From Magnetospirillum sp. 64-120 (GTDB lineage Bacteria; Pseudomonadota; Alphaproteobacteria; Rhodospirillales; Magnetospirillaceae), in assembly GCA_001898825.1 (NCBI GenBank), contig MKVK01000021.1, positions 1-64,000 of the forward strand: a stretch of DNA of 64,000 nt, written 5' to 3'. Below, one piece after another: positions 35,265 through 44,500 of this stretch. The notes below the pieces were generated by a model. The model was not told where the DNA came from. It searched no databases and saw only the letters and a list, made by a program, of their open reading frames with translations. Within the stretch, counting starts at the first letter, position 1. Each line of letters starts with the position of its first letter. A program made the translations under genes and the position numbers.

Positions 35265-36023
35265 TTACTGCCCCGACAGACGGCGGTATATCTGCGAATT
35301 CGTCCGCAGCAGATCGGGGGGCAGGTCCTTGGCGGCGACGCGCTCCGCCTGGGCGGGGTCGCCCTGCAGGGCCAGCAGCAGGGCCAGGTTCTGGCGAATT
35401 TGCGAGCCGGCGCTGGGTTGTTCGCCGGCTAGCCGCATCGTGGCGACGGCGCCGCGCAGGTCGCCGCTCAAGGCTTGCGACAGCGCCAGATTGTTCAGGA
35501 TCTGCGGATTGTCGGGTGACAGCGCCAAGGCCTTTTGATAGGCGGCCTGGGCCTCGGGCTGCTGTTCGGCCATGTCCAGCACCACCCCCAGGGCGGTGAT
35601 GGCTTCCCAGTCGTCGGGCGCCAGTTCGGCGGCCCGCCGGGTGGATTTCAGCGCCAGACCCAGGCGGTCGGCGGCCAGATAGTCCTTCCCCAGTTCGGCG
35701 TGCACTTGGGCGTTGATGTCGTGCTTGGCGGCCAGGGACTGGGTCAGTTCTGCCGCGATGTCGGCCTTGCCGGAAATGCGCAACGCGCGCGCCAGCGACA
35801 AGCTGATGGGCAGGTCGCCCGGATGGTGGGCCAGCAAGGTGCGCCAATGCTGGGTGGCGCCGTTCCAGTCGTTGGCGGCTTCGGCGCTGGCGGCGGCGGC
35901 GCGCAGGGACGGCTCGACCGCAGAGGTCAGCGGTGGCTCGCCCTGGGGGGCGGTCCCGGCGCAGGCGGCCAGCCATAGCGGCGCCAACAAGGCCAGGATG
36001 CGGGGGCTTGTCGCCTTTTTCAT
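35265..36023 (-). CDS. tadD: TadD-like TPR lipoprotein
   Basis: The 252-aa protein has a lipoprotein signal (LWLAAC, Cys about 20) and TPR-like helical repeats (about 50-245; LSLARALRISGKADIAAELTQSL, ALSPDNPQILNNLALSQALSGDLRGA). TadD proteins are pilotins or scaffolds in Tad systems. It is on the strand opposite to the rest of the locus, facing tadC, and is divergent from the small secretin-N-domain gene at 36133 across an AT-rich gap that must hold both promoters. Confidence 0.88.
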   Translation of the reverse strand: MKKATSPRILALLAPLWLAACAGTAPQGEPPLTSAVEPSLRAAAASAEAANDWNGATQHWRTLLAHHPGDLPISLSLARALRISGKADIAAELTQSLAAKHDINAQVHAELGKDYLAADRLGLALKSTRRAAELAPDDWEAITALGVVLDMAEQQPEAQAAYQKALALSPDNPQILNNLALSQALSGDLRGAVATMRLAGEQPSAGSQIRQNLALLLALQGDPAQAERVAAKDLPPDLLRTNSQIYRRLSGQ

Positions 36024-36132
36024 AAAATTGTTCCTGATTTTTAAGTGAAGCCAAAATAAAAATAACTTCTGCAGGAAATAAAATAGCAGTAACATTTCTG
36101 ATATGGAAGTCCTCGCTTGTCGGAGATGAGTG
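36024..36132. promoter_or_regulatory. AT-rich divergent promoter gap (tadD / secretin-N-domain gene)
   Basis: About 110 bases rich in A and T (for example AAAATAAAAATAAC and AAATAAAATAG) separate two divergent genes and resemble the flp leader in composition. Both promoters must be here, but no single match stands out. Confidence 0.45.
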
Positions 36133-36546
36133 ATGCTGAAGTTTTTTCCTTGCCTGCTGGTTGTGGCCGGCGTGTCGGCGGCCCATGCCGCCACCCTGGA
36201 AGTGGGGGCCGGGCAAAGCCGTCGTGTGGACGCCGGCCGCGGCGTCGCCCAGGTGGTGGTCGGTGATCCCAGCGTGGCCGATGTCAGCGTTGATTCCGCC
36301 GGCCGCATCCAATTGTTCGGCAAACGGCCGGGCAGCACGTCCTTGACCGTGTTGGGCCGCAACGGCGCCGTTTTGTTGGAAGACGCGGTGGTGGTGCGGG
36401 ATGGCGGCGTGGGCACGGTGACGGTCACCTATGGCGCCGGCAAGGATGTCAAACCCGGCGGCATGAGCGTGGTCCACGCCTGCGGTGACACCGGCTGCAG
36501 CCGGGCTGTCCCCAATTCGTCAGGCGGCGCGGGCCAAAAGCCGTAA
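36133..36546 (+). CDS. Isolated secretin N-domain pilus protein, 137 aa
   Basis: The protein has a signal peptide (LVVAGVSAAHA) and one pilus-formation N-domain: LEVGAGQSRRVDAGRGVAQVVVGDPSVADVSV then KRPGSTSLTVLGRNG. That matches the N-terminal domain of the CpaC secretin (28685-30121), but there is no secretin core. The C-terminal end carries two Cys (VHACGDTGCS). A GTG three bases upstream is an alternative start. It may be a periplasmic accessory of the Tad pilus. Its last 27 bases overlap the 3' end of the convergent Crp-type gene. Confidence 0.85.
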   Translation: MLKFFPCLLVVAGVSAAHAATLEVGAGQSRRVDAGRGVAQVVVGDPSVADVSVDSAGRIQLFGKRPGSTSLTVLGRNGAVLLEDAVVVRDGGVGTVTVTYGAGKDVKPGGMSVVHACGDTGCSRAVPNSSGGAGQKP

Positions 36547-37230
36547 GCGCGGCAGGTCGGTGATGGTCAGGCCCATGCCGCGGCGCTTGACCACGCCGTC
36601 CCGGGCCAGTTCGCCGATCACCTGGGCCACCACCTCGCGCGAGGTGCCGATCCAGGCGGCGATGTCCTTGTGGTTGGGCATGTCGGCCACCGCCCACAAG
36701 TCCGGCCTGTCGGTCATGGGTTCGGCCAGCCGCAGCAATTCGCCGCAGATGCGCTGGGCTTCGCTGGTGGTGGACAATTCCATGACGCGGCCGTCCAGGT
36801 CGCGGATCACCCCACACATACGGCCCATCACCCGCAGCCCCACCTGGGGATGGCGCAACAGAACCTGACGGAAGTTGTCCCCGTCCAGCGACGCCAGCAC
36901 GCAATCGGTCAGCGCCACCACCCGGGCCGAACGCGGCAAGCCGTCGATGGCGGCCAATTCACCGAAATAACGCCCGGCCGGCAGATCCGCCAAGGCGACT
37001 TCACGTTCCAGCGCCTGACTGAGGATGCGCACCGAGCCGGCGACGATGAAATAGACGTCCAGGCTGTCGCTGTTCTTGTCGAACACCTGCTGTTCGGCGC
37101 CGACCCGCAGCCATTGGCACTGGGCTTCGATGGCGGCGCGTTCGTGCGCCGCCAGATCGGCGAACAGGGCGATATCCGCCAGGGTCTTCACGGATTCGGT
37201 CATCTCGTCATCCTTGACCGTCTGTCCCAT
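36520..37230 (-). CDS. Crp/Fnr-family transcription regulator
   Basis: The 236-aa protein has a cyclic-nucleotide-binding domain with FGELAAIDGLPRSARVVAL, which keeps the Glu and Arg-Ser of the cAMP pocket. A winged helix with TSREVVAQVIGELARDGVV forms the DNA-binding C-terminus. No N-terminal Cys cluster is present, so it is Crp-like rather than Fnr-like. A second start (MTESVKT, 27 bases further in) is possible. Its targets are unknown; neighbours are the pilus locus and the PKS-associated genes. Confidence 0.92.
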   Translation of the reverse strand: MGQTVKDDEMTESVKTLADIALFADLAAHERAAIEAQCQWLRVGAEQQVFDKNSDSLDVYFIVAGSVRILSQALEREVALADLPAGRYFGELAAIDGLPRSARVVALTDCVLASLDGDNFRQVLLRHPQVGLRVMGRMCGVIRDLDGRVMELSTTSEAQRICGELLRLAEPMTDRPDLWAVADMPNHKDIAAWIGTSREVVAQVIGELARDGVVKRRGMGLTITDLPRLRLLARAA

Positions 37231-37273
37231 CCCCGGGAAAGCGCCCCATTATGCGGCCCAAAGCTTGTGCTGT

Positions 37274-38263
37274 TCAAGGGGGTGTGGCCGTCGGTGCCAG
37301 AGGGCGCAAGACACTCAGCGTCTTGCGCAGGCGTTCCCGGTCGCCGCCGAACGGCGACAGGACCGAAAGCAGGCGCGACGTCGATCCGGGCGGCAGGCAC
37401 TGCCGCAGCAACGCCGCCAAGGTCCCCGACGGGCTGAGGTCCACATAGACGGCGCCCCCTTGGGATTCCAGCTTGGCGATGGTTTCTTGGACCTTCATGC
37501 CCTGGCGGACGATGCGCCAGCCCAGTTCCGCGTCGGCGGGGCCGATGGGGCCACAGTCGCAGGCCGACCAGACCGGCCAGAACGGGGTGTCGCGGCGCAG
37601 GCCGCCGAAGGTTTCGCGCCAGGTCTGTTCCGCCGGGGCGACGAAGCGGGAATGAAAGGCGAAGGGGACGGGCAGCCGTTGAAAGGGGACGTCGTGCCGT
37701 CGCAACTCGTCCTCGATCTCGGGCAGGTCGGCGTGCAGGGCGGCCAGAACGAAATGAGTGTCGGAATTGATGCCGGCCAGTTCCGATTTCGCCGCCAGCG
37801 TGGGCGATGCGGCATGCAACTCGGGCGAGGCCAGGACCGCGATCATGCCGCCGGGCGGGCAGGTGCGGAAAAACAGTGCTGGTTGCTGGCAGACGGCGTC
37901 CAGCGCGGTGGCGAAGGACACCATGCCGGCGACGGCCTGGGCGGTGAACTCTCCCAGGCTGACCCCCAGCAACAGGTCGGGGCGGATGCCGTGTCCGGCC
38001 ATCACCTTGGCGAGGGTGTATTGCACCAGGAAAATGGCCGGATGGCTGGCTTCCAGCTGGTCGAAAGGTTGGCCCGGAACCGCCTGCGGCCCGTAAAGCC
38101 GGTCCAGCAGGGAAAAGCCCATGGAACGGCGGATCCGGTCGTCACCCGCTTGCATCCACTGACGGAACAGCGGCTCGCTTTCCATCAGGTCCGCACCCAT
38201 GCGGAAATATTGCGATCCCTGGCCGGCGAAGCAGAAAACGACAGGATGGGGCGGAAGCGACAC
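37274..38263 (-). CDS. Discrete acyltransferase-family protein of the trans-AT PKS (acyl hydrolase type likely)
   Basis: The 329-aa free-standing AT-fold protein has FAGQGSQYFRMG at the start, the catalytic Ser102 in GVSLGE and His204 in AFHS. The assembly line to the right has no built-in AT domains, so discrete AT-family enzymes are required. Two features suggest an editing acyl hydrolase rather than a malonyl loader: Val in place of His before the catalytic Ser, and, in my hand alignment, Gln (QQPALFF) where malonyl-specific ATs have an Arg. The start is GTG 38263; the frame extends to 38341 but the family begins here. It lies 3.3 kb beyond the PKS end, separated by genes on both strands. 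Confidence 0.82.
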   Translation of the reverse strand: MSLPPHPVVFCFAGQGSQYFRMGADLMESEPLFRQWMQAGDDRIRRSMGFSLLDRLYGPQAVPGQPFDQLEASHPAIFLVQYTLAKVMAGHGIRPDLLLGVSLGEFTAQAVAGMVSFATALDAVCQQPALFFRTCPPGGMIAVLASPELHAASPTLAAKSELAGINSDTHFVLAALHADLPEIEDELRRHDVPFQRLPVPFAFHSRFVAPAEQTWRETFGGLRRDTPFWPVWSACDCGPIGPADAELGWRIVRQGMKVQETIAKLESQGGAVYVDLSPSGTLAALLRQCLPPGSTSRLLSVLSPFGGDRERLRKTLSVLRPLAPTATPP

Positions 38264-38487
38264 GGGCGAACCTTGGCGGTGGGCGGTGGGCAAAGCTAGC
38301 CCGATGCGGGGCGGCAGGCAATGGATGCGCGACGGCCACAAGGGGGATTTCGCGTCCAGGTATAATCTGGGCTTTTCTTCCCGGGCTAATGCAGGTACCG
38401 TTTTCGCGGGCCGTTGCGCATTGGGCGCAAGGCCGAGACATTCCCCTGCGCTTCGAGCTGAACGTGGGGCGCAACCGGAGGAAACCC

Positions 38488-39069
38488 ATGGCTGCCCAGT
38501 CCGCCGCTTCCGAAACTTCCGTACCCGCTTCCGTTCCCGAGGCCGAGCCCGCCATCGCTCCGGCTTCCGAAGCCGTCGGCCGCAGTCTGGTCGCCGAAAA
38601 CCTGGTCAAGGATTACGTCATCGCCTCGGTGGCAGCGTCCATCGTGCCGGTGCCGCTGTTCGACATCGCCGCCGTGGCGGCCATCGAAATGCGCATGATC
38701 CAGAAGTTGTCCGAATTGTACGGCAAGCCGTTTTCCGAAGGTGTCGGGCGCAACATCCTGGCCTCGCTGGCGGGTGGCGTGCTGGGCTATGGTGTCGGCG
38801 CCGCCGTGGCGGTCAGCCTGACCAAGCTGATCCCCGGGGTCGGCTGGATGATGGGCATGGTGTCGCTGCCGGTGCTTTCCGGCGCCTCGACCTATGCGGT
38901 GGGCCGGGTCTTCATCAAGCATTACGAAGGCGGCGGCGACATCTTCGACCTCAGCACCGAGGCCATGCGCGGCTATTACCAAGAGCAGTTCGAAAAGGGT
39001 AAGAAGCTGGCTGCCAAGGTGAAGGGCAAAAAGGCCCAGGCCGAGGAAGCGGCCCCGTCGGCGGCCTGA
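38488..39069 (+). CDS. DUF697 (YcjF-like) membrane protein
   Basis: The 193-aa protein has an Ala/Pro/Glu-rich start, then DUF697-type sequence: VKDYVIASVAASIVPVPLFDIAAVAAIEMRMIQKLSELYGKPF, two hydrophobic stretches (about 88-112 and 120-140) and a basic, Lys-rich C-terminus. CCGGAGGAAACCC before ATG 38488 is a good ribosome binding site; the frame is open further upstream. A TATAAT (38361-38366) lies upstream, without an obvious -35. The function of the family is poorly known (often linked to membrane GTPases). Confidence 0.85.
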   Translation: MAAQSAASETSVPASVPEAEPAIAPASEAVGRSLVAENLVKDYVIASVAASIVPVPLFDIAAVAAIEMRMIQKLSELYGKPFSEGVGRNILASLAGGVLGYGVGAAVAVSLTKLIPGVGWMMGMVSLPVLSGASTYAVGRVFIKHYEGGGDIFDLSTEAMRGYYQEQFEKGKKLAAKVKGKKAQAEEAAPSAA

Positions 39070-39090
39070 TTTCCCCACAGCGTCATTTCA

Positions 39091-39123
39091 AAACCGCCGC
39101 TTCGGCCGAAGCGGCGGTTTTTT
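39091..39123. terminator. Strong bidirectional terminator
   Basis: A perfect 30-bp palindrome (arms 39091-39105 and 39106-39120) starts with AAA and ends with TTT. It continues into six T's on the right and into AAAA on the left. It ends the rightward DUF697 gene and the leftward gene trio that stops at 39141. Confidence 0.9.
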
Positions 39124-39140
39124 ATTGCCAGGAGCGTGGC

Positions 39141-39329
39141 TCAGGGCCGGCGCGGGAGGCGGCGGTCGTCCGAGGCCAGCAGCACGATCACCCCGACGAT
39201 GGGGCTGAACAGGAAGGCGATCAGGAAGTTGCCGAAAAAGCCGAAGCGCTTGTAACGGCCCAGCAAGCCGACCAACCAAGAGGCGGCGATCCACAGGAAC
39301 ACCACGAACGGGTTCAGGATGTAGATCAT
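39141..39329 (-). CDS. Small two-span membrane protein, 62 aa
   Basis: The protein has two hydrophobic spans (about residues 4-22, LNPFVVFLWIAASWLVGLLG, and 31-52, FFGNFLIAFLFSPIVGVIVLLA) and a short basic end. Its start overlaps the stop of the periplasmic-binding-protein gene by four bases, so it belongs to the same transcript. No family is recognised. Confidence 0.75.
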   Translation of the reverse strand: MIYILNPFVVFLWIAASWLVGLLGRYKRFGFFGNFLIAFLFSPIVGVIVLLASDDRRLPRRP

Positions 39330-40612
39330 GGCGGGGAACTCCTTGTCATGGGGGCCTCGGCGCCGTCTTCGGCGAGCGGGGCGAGCGGCTTGCGATAGCT
39401 GGCGACCGTATGGAAGCGGGTGCCGTCGTGACGAACCACGTGGGCGGTGGTGTCGGTGATCAAACCGTGGGAATCAAACGTCACCGGTCCCGAGGCGCCG
39501 ATATAAGGGGCCTCGTAACGGCTGATCCGCAGATTGTCGGCAATGGCGTCGGGCGCCAGCGTGCCGCTCCGCTTGACCGCATGGGCCAGGACCTTGACGG
39601 CATCGTAACCCATGGCCGCCATCAGTCCGGGCGGATGGCCCAAGGCTTGGATGAAGGGAGCGGCCAGCAATTGACCTTCCGGGGTCGAGGTGTCGCCGTC
39701 ATAGATCGAGACGGCGACCACGTCGCGCATAGACTGGACGCCAACCCATTCCTCGACCTGACGGGAATACAGGTATTCCGGGCCGATGATCGGCATGGTC
39801 AAGCCCATCTGGCGGGCACGGGCGATGAAGTGGGCCGATTCGGCGGTTGCCGACGAGGTGACGAAAAACGCGTCCACGTCGGCGGGTTTGAACACGTCGT
39901 TGTCCATCAGGAACAGCAACAGGTCGTCGATGGAACGGTTGGCGGTGGTCAGTCGGCCACGATGCAGGATGGTGCCGCCGCCTTGGGCGAACAGGCTGCG
40001 GAACTGGTCGACGGTTTCAATGCCATAGCCGGAATTATCCGACAGCACCACCACGTTGCGCAGTCCTTGCGACAACGCCCAACGCGCCAGGAAATTGGCG
40101 TTGTCGGCGTTGTTGGGCTGCATGGCGAAGGTCAGGTCAAGACGATGGTTGCTGAGCGACGTCGCCGTGGCGTGGGTGGCCAGGAACAGCTTGTGGTAGC
40201 GCTCGTAGACGACGCTGGCCGGCACCGCGGTCGCCGACGACCCATGGCCGATCACCGCCAGCACCGACGACATCTTGCCGATCCTGGTGGCCAGCTGCAG
40301 CGTCTGGGCCACCAGCTTTTCCAACTCGACCTTGTCGGTGTAGCTTTCTTCCTTGAACAGTTCGACCGCCACGGGATGCCCCAGAAAGCCCCCGGCCGCG
40401 TTGACCTGATCAACGGCGATCTGCACGCCGGCACGGAAATCCTGGGCGTCTTCGTCGGGCGAATAAACCACCGCCAGACGAACCGTATTGTCGCGCGGGG
40501 ACTGTGCCAGACGGCTGCCCGCCCACCAGCCGACAACGCCGATCAGCACCAGGATCGCCCCGGCCCAGGCGGCCACACGGATTCGTCGCGGGCGGGGGGA
40601 CGGGGGCGGCAA
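39326..40612 (-). CDS. Membrane-anchored periplasmic-binding-protein-like (Peripla_BP_6)
   Basis: The 428-aa protein has an N-terminal anchor (about residues 11-32, RVAAWAGAILVLIGVVGWWAG) with no clear cleavage site. A leucine-binding-protein-like fold follows (VRLAVVYSPDEDAQDFRAGVQIAVDQVNAAGGFLGHPV, VVVLSDNSGYG, ATAESAHFIARARQMG, MAAMGYDAVKVLAHAVKRSG). No ABC permease genes are nearby, so it may be a ligand sensor or partner of the SPFH protein encoded 14 bases upstream rather than an ABC uptake component. That is inference from gene order. Confidence 0.85.
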   Translation of the reverse strand: MPPPSPRPRRIRVAAWAGAILVLIGVVGWWAGSRLAQSPRDNTVRLAVVYSPDEDAQDFRAGVQIAVDQVNAAGGFLGHPVAVELFKEESYTDKVELEKLVAQTLQLATRIGKMSSVLAVIGHGSSATAVPASVVYERYHKLFLATHATATSLSNHRLDLTFAMQPNNADNANFLARWALSQGLRNVVVLSDNSGYGIETVDQFRSLFAQGGGTILHRGRLTTANRSIDDLLLFLMDNDVFKPADVDAFFVTSSATAESAHFIARARQMGLTMPIIGPEYLYSRQVEEWVGVQSMRDVVAVSIYDGDTSTPEGQLLAAPFIQALGHPPGLMAAMGYDAVKVLAHAVKRSGTLAPDAIADNLRISRYEAPYIGASGPVTFDSHGLITDTTAHVVRHDGTRFHTVASYRKPLAPLAEDGAEAPMTRSSPP

Positions 40613-40626
40613 GGCGGGGTGGGGGC

Positions 40627-41490
40627 TCAGCGGTCGCCCCCCAGGATAAGCGGCATGCCGTCCTTGCCCGACCCCACCACCACGGTCTTGGCGTTGTTGG
40701 ATGTGGCCAGTTCGCGGGTGGCCTGGATCCCCTGCCAGCGCAGCAAGTCCGGGGTCAGGCTTTTGCTGATGATCTGCTGGTAATTCTGGATGCCCTGGGC
40801 TTCGATGCGCTTGCGCTCGGCTTCCTTCTGCTCGATGGACAGGCGGTATTGAAAGGCCTTTTCCTCTTCGTGCAGGGCCAGCTTGCGCTCGATGGCGTCG
40901 CGCACGGTGGCCGGCAGGTCCACCGACTTCACCAGCACGTCGTCAACGATGACATAGCGGTTTTCCATCTTGGACAGGCTGCTGACCACCACCGATTCCA
41001 GGAAACCGCGATGGCTGGTATAGACCTCTTCCGGGCCGTATTGGCCGACGGCGCGGCGCAGCGCCGCTTCGGTTTCGGGGAACACCACCTTTTCAACGTA
41101 ATCGGGGCCCACCGCCACGTGCAGCAGCGGCAGCATGCGGATGTCGGGTTGAAAGCGGATCGCCACCTTCAGGTTGACCGGCAGGCCGCCATTGGTCAGC
41201 AGGGAATAGTTCTGTTCACGGGTCTGGAACCGGATGTCATAGATGTACATGGTGTTCCAGGGCCAGATCAGGTGCACACCTTCATCGTAGATGTTGCCCT
41301 GGTCGGTGCCGGTGAAGAAGCTGTACAGCACCCCGGCTTGGCCGGAATGGATCGAGATCACCACCCGCTTCCACAGCAAGATGCTGCCCATCAACACCGC
41401 CAGCGACAGCAAGGCCGCCATGGTGCCGTGCAGGAAGCGGCGCTGACGCGCGTCCTGAATGTGGTCGAAATCGTCGTCGATGTCCGCCAT
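40627..41490 (-). CDS. SPFH/Band 7 (prohibitin-like) membrane protein
   Basis: The 287-aa protein has one N-terminal span (about residues 22-42), then a prohibitin-type SPFH domain (GVHLIWPWNTMYIYDIRFQTREQNYSLLT, LPVNLKVAIRFQP) and a charged coiled-coil-like C-terminus (ALHEEEKAFQYRLSIEQKEAERKRIEAQG). Such proteins form large ring or cage assemblies in the membrane. It is 106 bases downstream of the PKS/NRPS gene in the same direction and could be read from the same transcript. Confidence 0.88.
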   Translation of the reverse strand: MADIDDDFDHIQDARQRRFLHGTMAALLSLAVLMGSILLWKRVVISIHSGQAGVLYSFFTGTDQGNIYDEGVHLIWPWNTMYIYDIRFQTREQNYSLLTNGGLPVNLKVAIRFQPDIRMLPLLHVAVGPDYVEKVVFPETEAALRRAVGQYGPEEVYTSHRGFLESVVVSSLSKMENRYVIVDDVLVKSVDLPATVRDAIERKLALHEEEKAFQYRLSIEQKEAERKRIEAQGIQNYQQIISKSLTPDLLRWQGIQATRELATSNNAKTVVVGSGKDGMPLILGGDR

Positions 41491-41596
41491 CAGGCCGGAT
41501 TACCCCCTGAAAAACCCCGAGTTCCCCAAATCCTGGGTATTATGCGGGAAGGTTTCGGGCAACGCCAGTGCCCACGTGTCCGGCGGTCGTCCATCA

Positions 41597-44500
41597 TCAA
41601 GCGACTTCGTCCGCCGACAAAAGGCGCTCCAGGATGGCGGCGCAGGCCGCCACGTTCGGCGCCACCAGCAAGGTGTGGTGGGTTCCCGGCAGCGTATGGA
41701 TGTCCAGGCCGCCTTGCGCCCATTTGCTCCAACCTGCGGTTTTGTCCTCCGGATGGGGCTGGGCCGCACGCAGCAAGGTGACTGGGACGTCGCAGGGGCC
41801 GGGGCGATACTCGGCCAGCGCCCGGCCATGGGTTTCGTACAGGCGGCGCAGGACGGCCAGCCGGTCGGGCGGGGTGTCGGGGAGAGCCTCCAAGACGTCG
41901 CGGGTGAAGGCGCGCTCCAGGGTTTGCGGGTCGTCGCCGTCCTCGATCCGCCGCAAGGCATCGGGCGTGTAGCTGTCGATCAAAGCCAGGAACTCGACGC
42001 TTTCGCCGGCACGGCGCAGTTGGCGGGCCATTTCGAACGCCAGGACCCCGCCCAGCGACCAGCCGGCCAGGGCGAAGGGGCCATGGGGTTGGCGGCGGCG
42101 CAGGGCGGCCACGTGATGGGCGGCCAAATGCGTCAGATCGGCCATCGGCGCCGTTTCCCCGTCCAGTCCCGGGGCTTGCAGTCCCAGGATGGTGCGCGAA
42201 GGCGGCATGTGCCGGGCCAGCGCCTCATAGACGTCGACGCCCCCCAGGGCCGCATGGACCAGGAACAAGGGGGGGGCGCCGTTTCCCCGCCGCAGCAGCA
42301 CGACCGAATCGGTGGCGCCGGAACCGTCGTTTGTGTCCAACTGGCGCAGCACATGGGCCTGGCGCGAGATGGTGACCGCATCCATGAAATCGCTGGTCGC
42401 CACCTGACAGTGGAAAACGCGGCCGATCTCGGCCAGCAGGCGCACCCACAACAGCGAATGCCCGCCGCAAAGCTGGAAGTCGTCTTCGGTGCCGATCTGG
42501 TCCGCTGCGCGGTCCAGCACCTTGGCCCAGATGGCGCGCAATTGTTCCTCGACAGCGTCACGGGGCGGCACGCACTGGCCCGACCTGCCATGCGGCGCCG
42601 GCAAGGCGGCGCGGTCCAGCTTGCCGGCGGCGGTGATCGGCAGATGCGGCATCGTCACATAGGCGCTGGGCAACATGGGGGCGGGCAAGCGGGTCGCCAT
42701 GTGGGCGCGCAACGCGTCCTCGTCGAACATGTCCGGCGCGGCGGGGACCACATAGGCCACCAGGATCAGGGTGCCGGTGGAATCGGGGCGTGGCACCACG
42801 GCGGCTTCGCGCAGGCCGAATTCGGCCAGGGCGGTTTCCACCTCGCCCAGTTCGACGCGGAAACCCCGGATTTTGATCTGGTGGTCGATGCGGCCATGAA
42901 AAGCGATGGTTCCCTTGCCGTCCGGCAGAACCGAGGCAAGGTCGCCGGTCCGGTACAGGCGGATCGTTCGTTTGCCGTCCTTCCACAAGATGAAGCGCTC
43001 GGCATCCAGTTGGGGGCGGCGATGATAGCCCAGGGCCAGTCGCGGGCCGCCGACGTGAAGTTCACCGATCACCCCCTCGGGGACCGGGTTGCCGTCCCGG
43101 TCCAGGATATGGACGACGGTTCCCGGCAACGGACGGCCGATGGGGACGCCGTTTCCCGGAGGGGCCGTCCGTTCCACGTCGTGGACCAGGCAGGTGATGG
43201 TGGCTTCCGTCGGGCCATAGGCGTTGAGCAGGCGGGTCTTGACCAGATGGCTTTCCTGCCACAGCCGCACCGTGTCGGTGGACAGGGCCTCGCCGCCGAC
43301 GATCAGCAGGCGCAGGGCCGGCGGTGCCGGCACGTCGTTCCAGCCCAGCAGCGATTCACGCAAGTAAGCGGGCGGCAGGTCGGCGACGCTGATCTGATGG
43401 TCCACCAGGAAGCGATGCAGGGAATCCGTGCTCCACACCGGTCCGGCGCGCAGCACCAAGCGGGCGCCGACGCATAAGGTCGGCAGGATCTGTTCCAGCG
43501 CGGTGTCCACCACGTGGGGGGCGAATTGCAGGACGCGGTCGGCGGCGTTCAGGCCATAGACCTTGCTGACGGCCTGGACATGACCGGCCAGGGCGCCGTG
43601 TGGGACGACAACGCCTTTCGGCGTTCCCGTCGACCCCGAGGTATAGATCATGTAAGCGCAATCGCCTGCCCTGGGGCCGGATTTCAAACGCTTCGCCGAG
43701 CGTCCGGCGATGGTTTCGGCGTCGAGGTCAAGATCGACCACGGGGATGGCGCCGTCCAGACGGTCCAACAATCCGCTTTTGCTGACCACCAGTTTGGCGG
43801 CGCTGTCGTCCACCATGATCCGCAGGCGGGCCGGCGGAGCGTCCATGTCCAGCGGCACCCAGACCGCCCCCGCCGCCAGTACCGCCAGCAGGGCGACGAC
43901 AGCGTCGCAATCGCGGCCCAGCAACACCGCGACGGCGTCGCCGCGACGGATTCCCTGCTTGCGCAAGTGACGGGCCAGGCGGTTGGCCTGGCGGACCAGT
44001 TGTCGATAGGTTCGGCTGTCGGCGCCGGCCTCGACGGCGATGGCATCGGGGCTGGCCTTGGCCTGGGCGGCGATGCGGTCGAAGACCAGGCCGGCGGCGG
44101 CGGGGGCTTTGCCCGGACGGGCGCGCACGTGCCGCAGACGCTTGAGGTCGTCCGGGGACAGCATGTCCAGCCGGCCCGCCGCCTGCTGGGGCGCTGCGCA
44201 CAAGGCGGCGGTCAGGCGGGTGAAGCGATCCAGCAAGCGGGTGACGGTGGCGGCGTCGAAACGGGCACCGTCGTAACCGGCGACCACCCGGATGGTGTCG
44301 CCTTCTTCGTAAAGTTCCAGGCCGAAGGGGCTGTCGCCCGGCTGGCGCAGTTCGGCGACGAAGTCGGCCGAGCCCGTGCCGGGCGGCAAGGCGGGGGCGG
44401 TCGCCATGGGGAAGTTCTGATAGGCGAAGCTTAATTGATAGGGTGGCTCGCCGTTCAGGTTGCCCCCCAAGCTGCGAACGATGGTGGCGAAGGGAAGCTC

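Noticed and set aside
41491-41596. Gap between the PKS stop and the SPFH gene
   Set aside because: I looked for a terminator or promoter and found only weak, short inverted repeats, so nothing is called.
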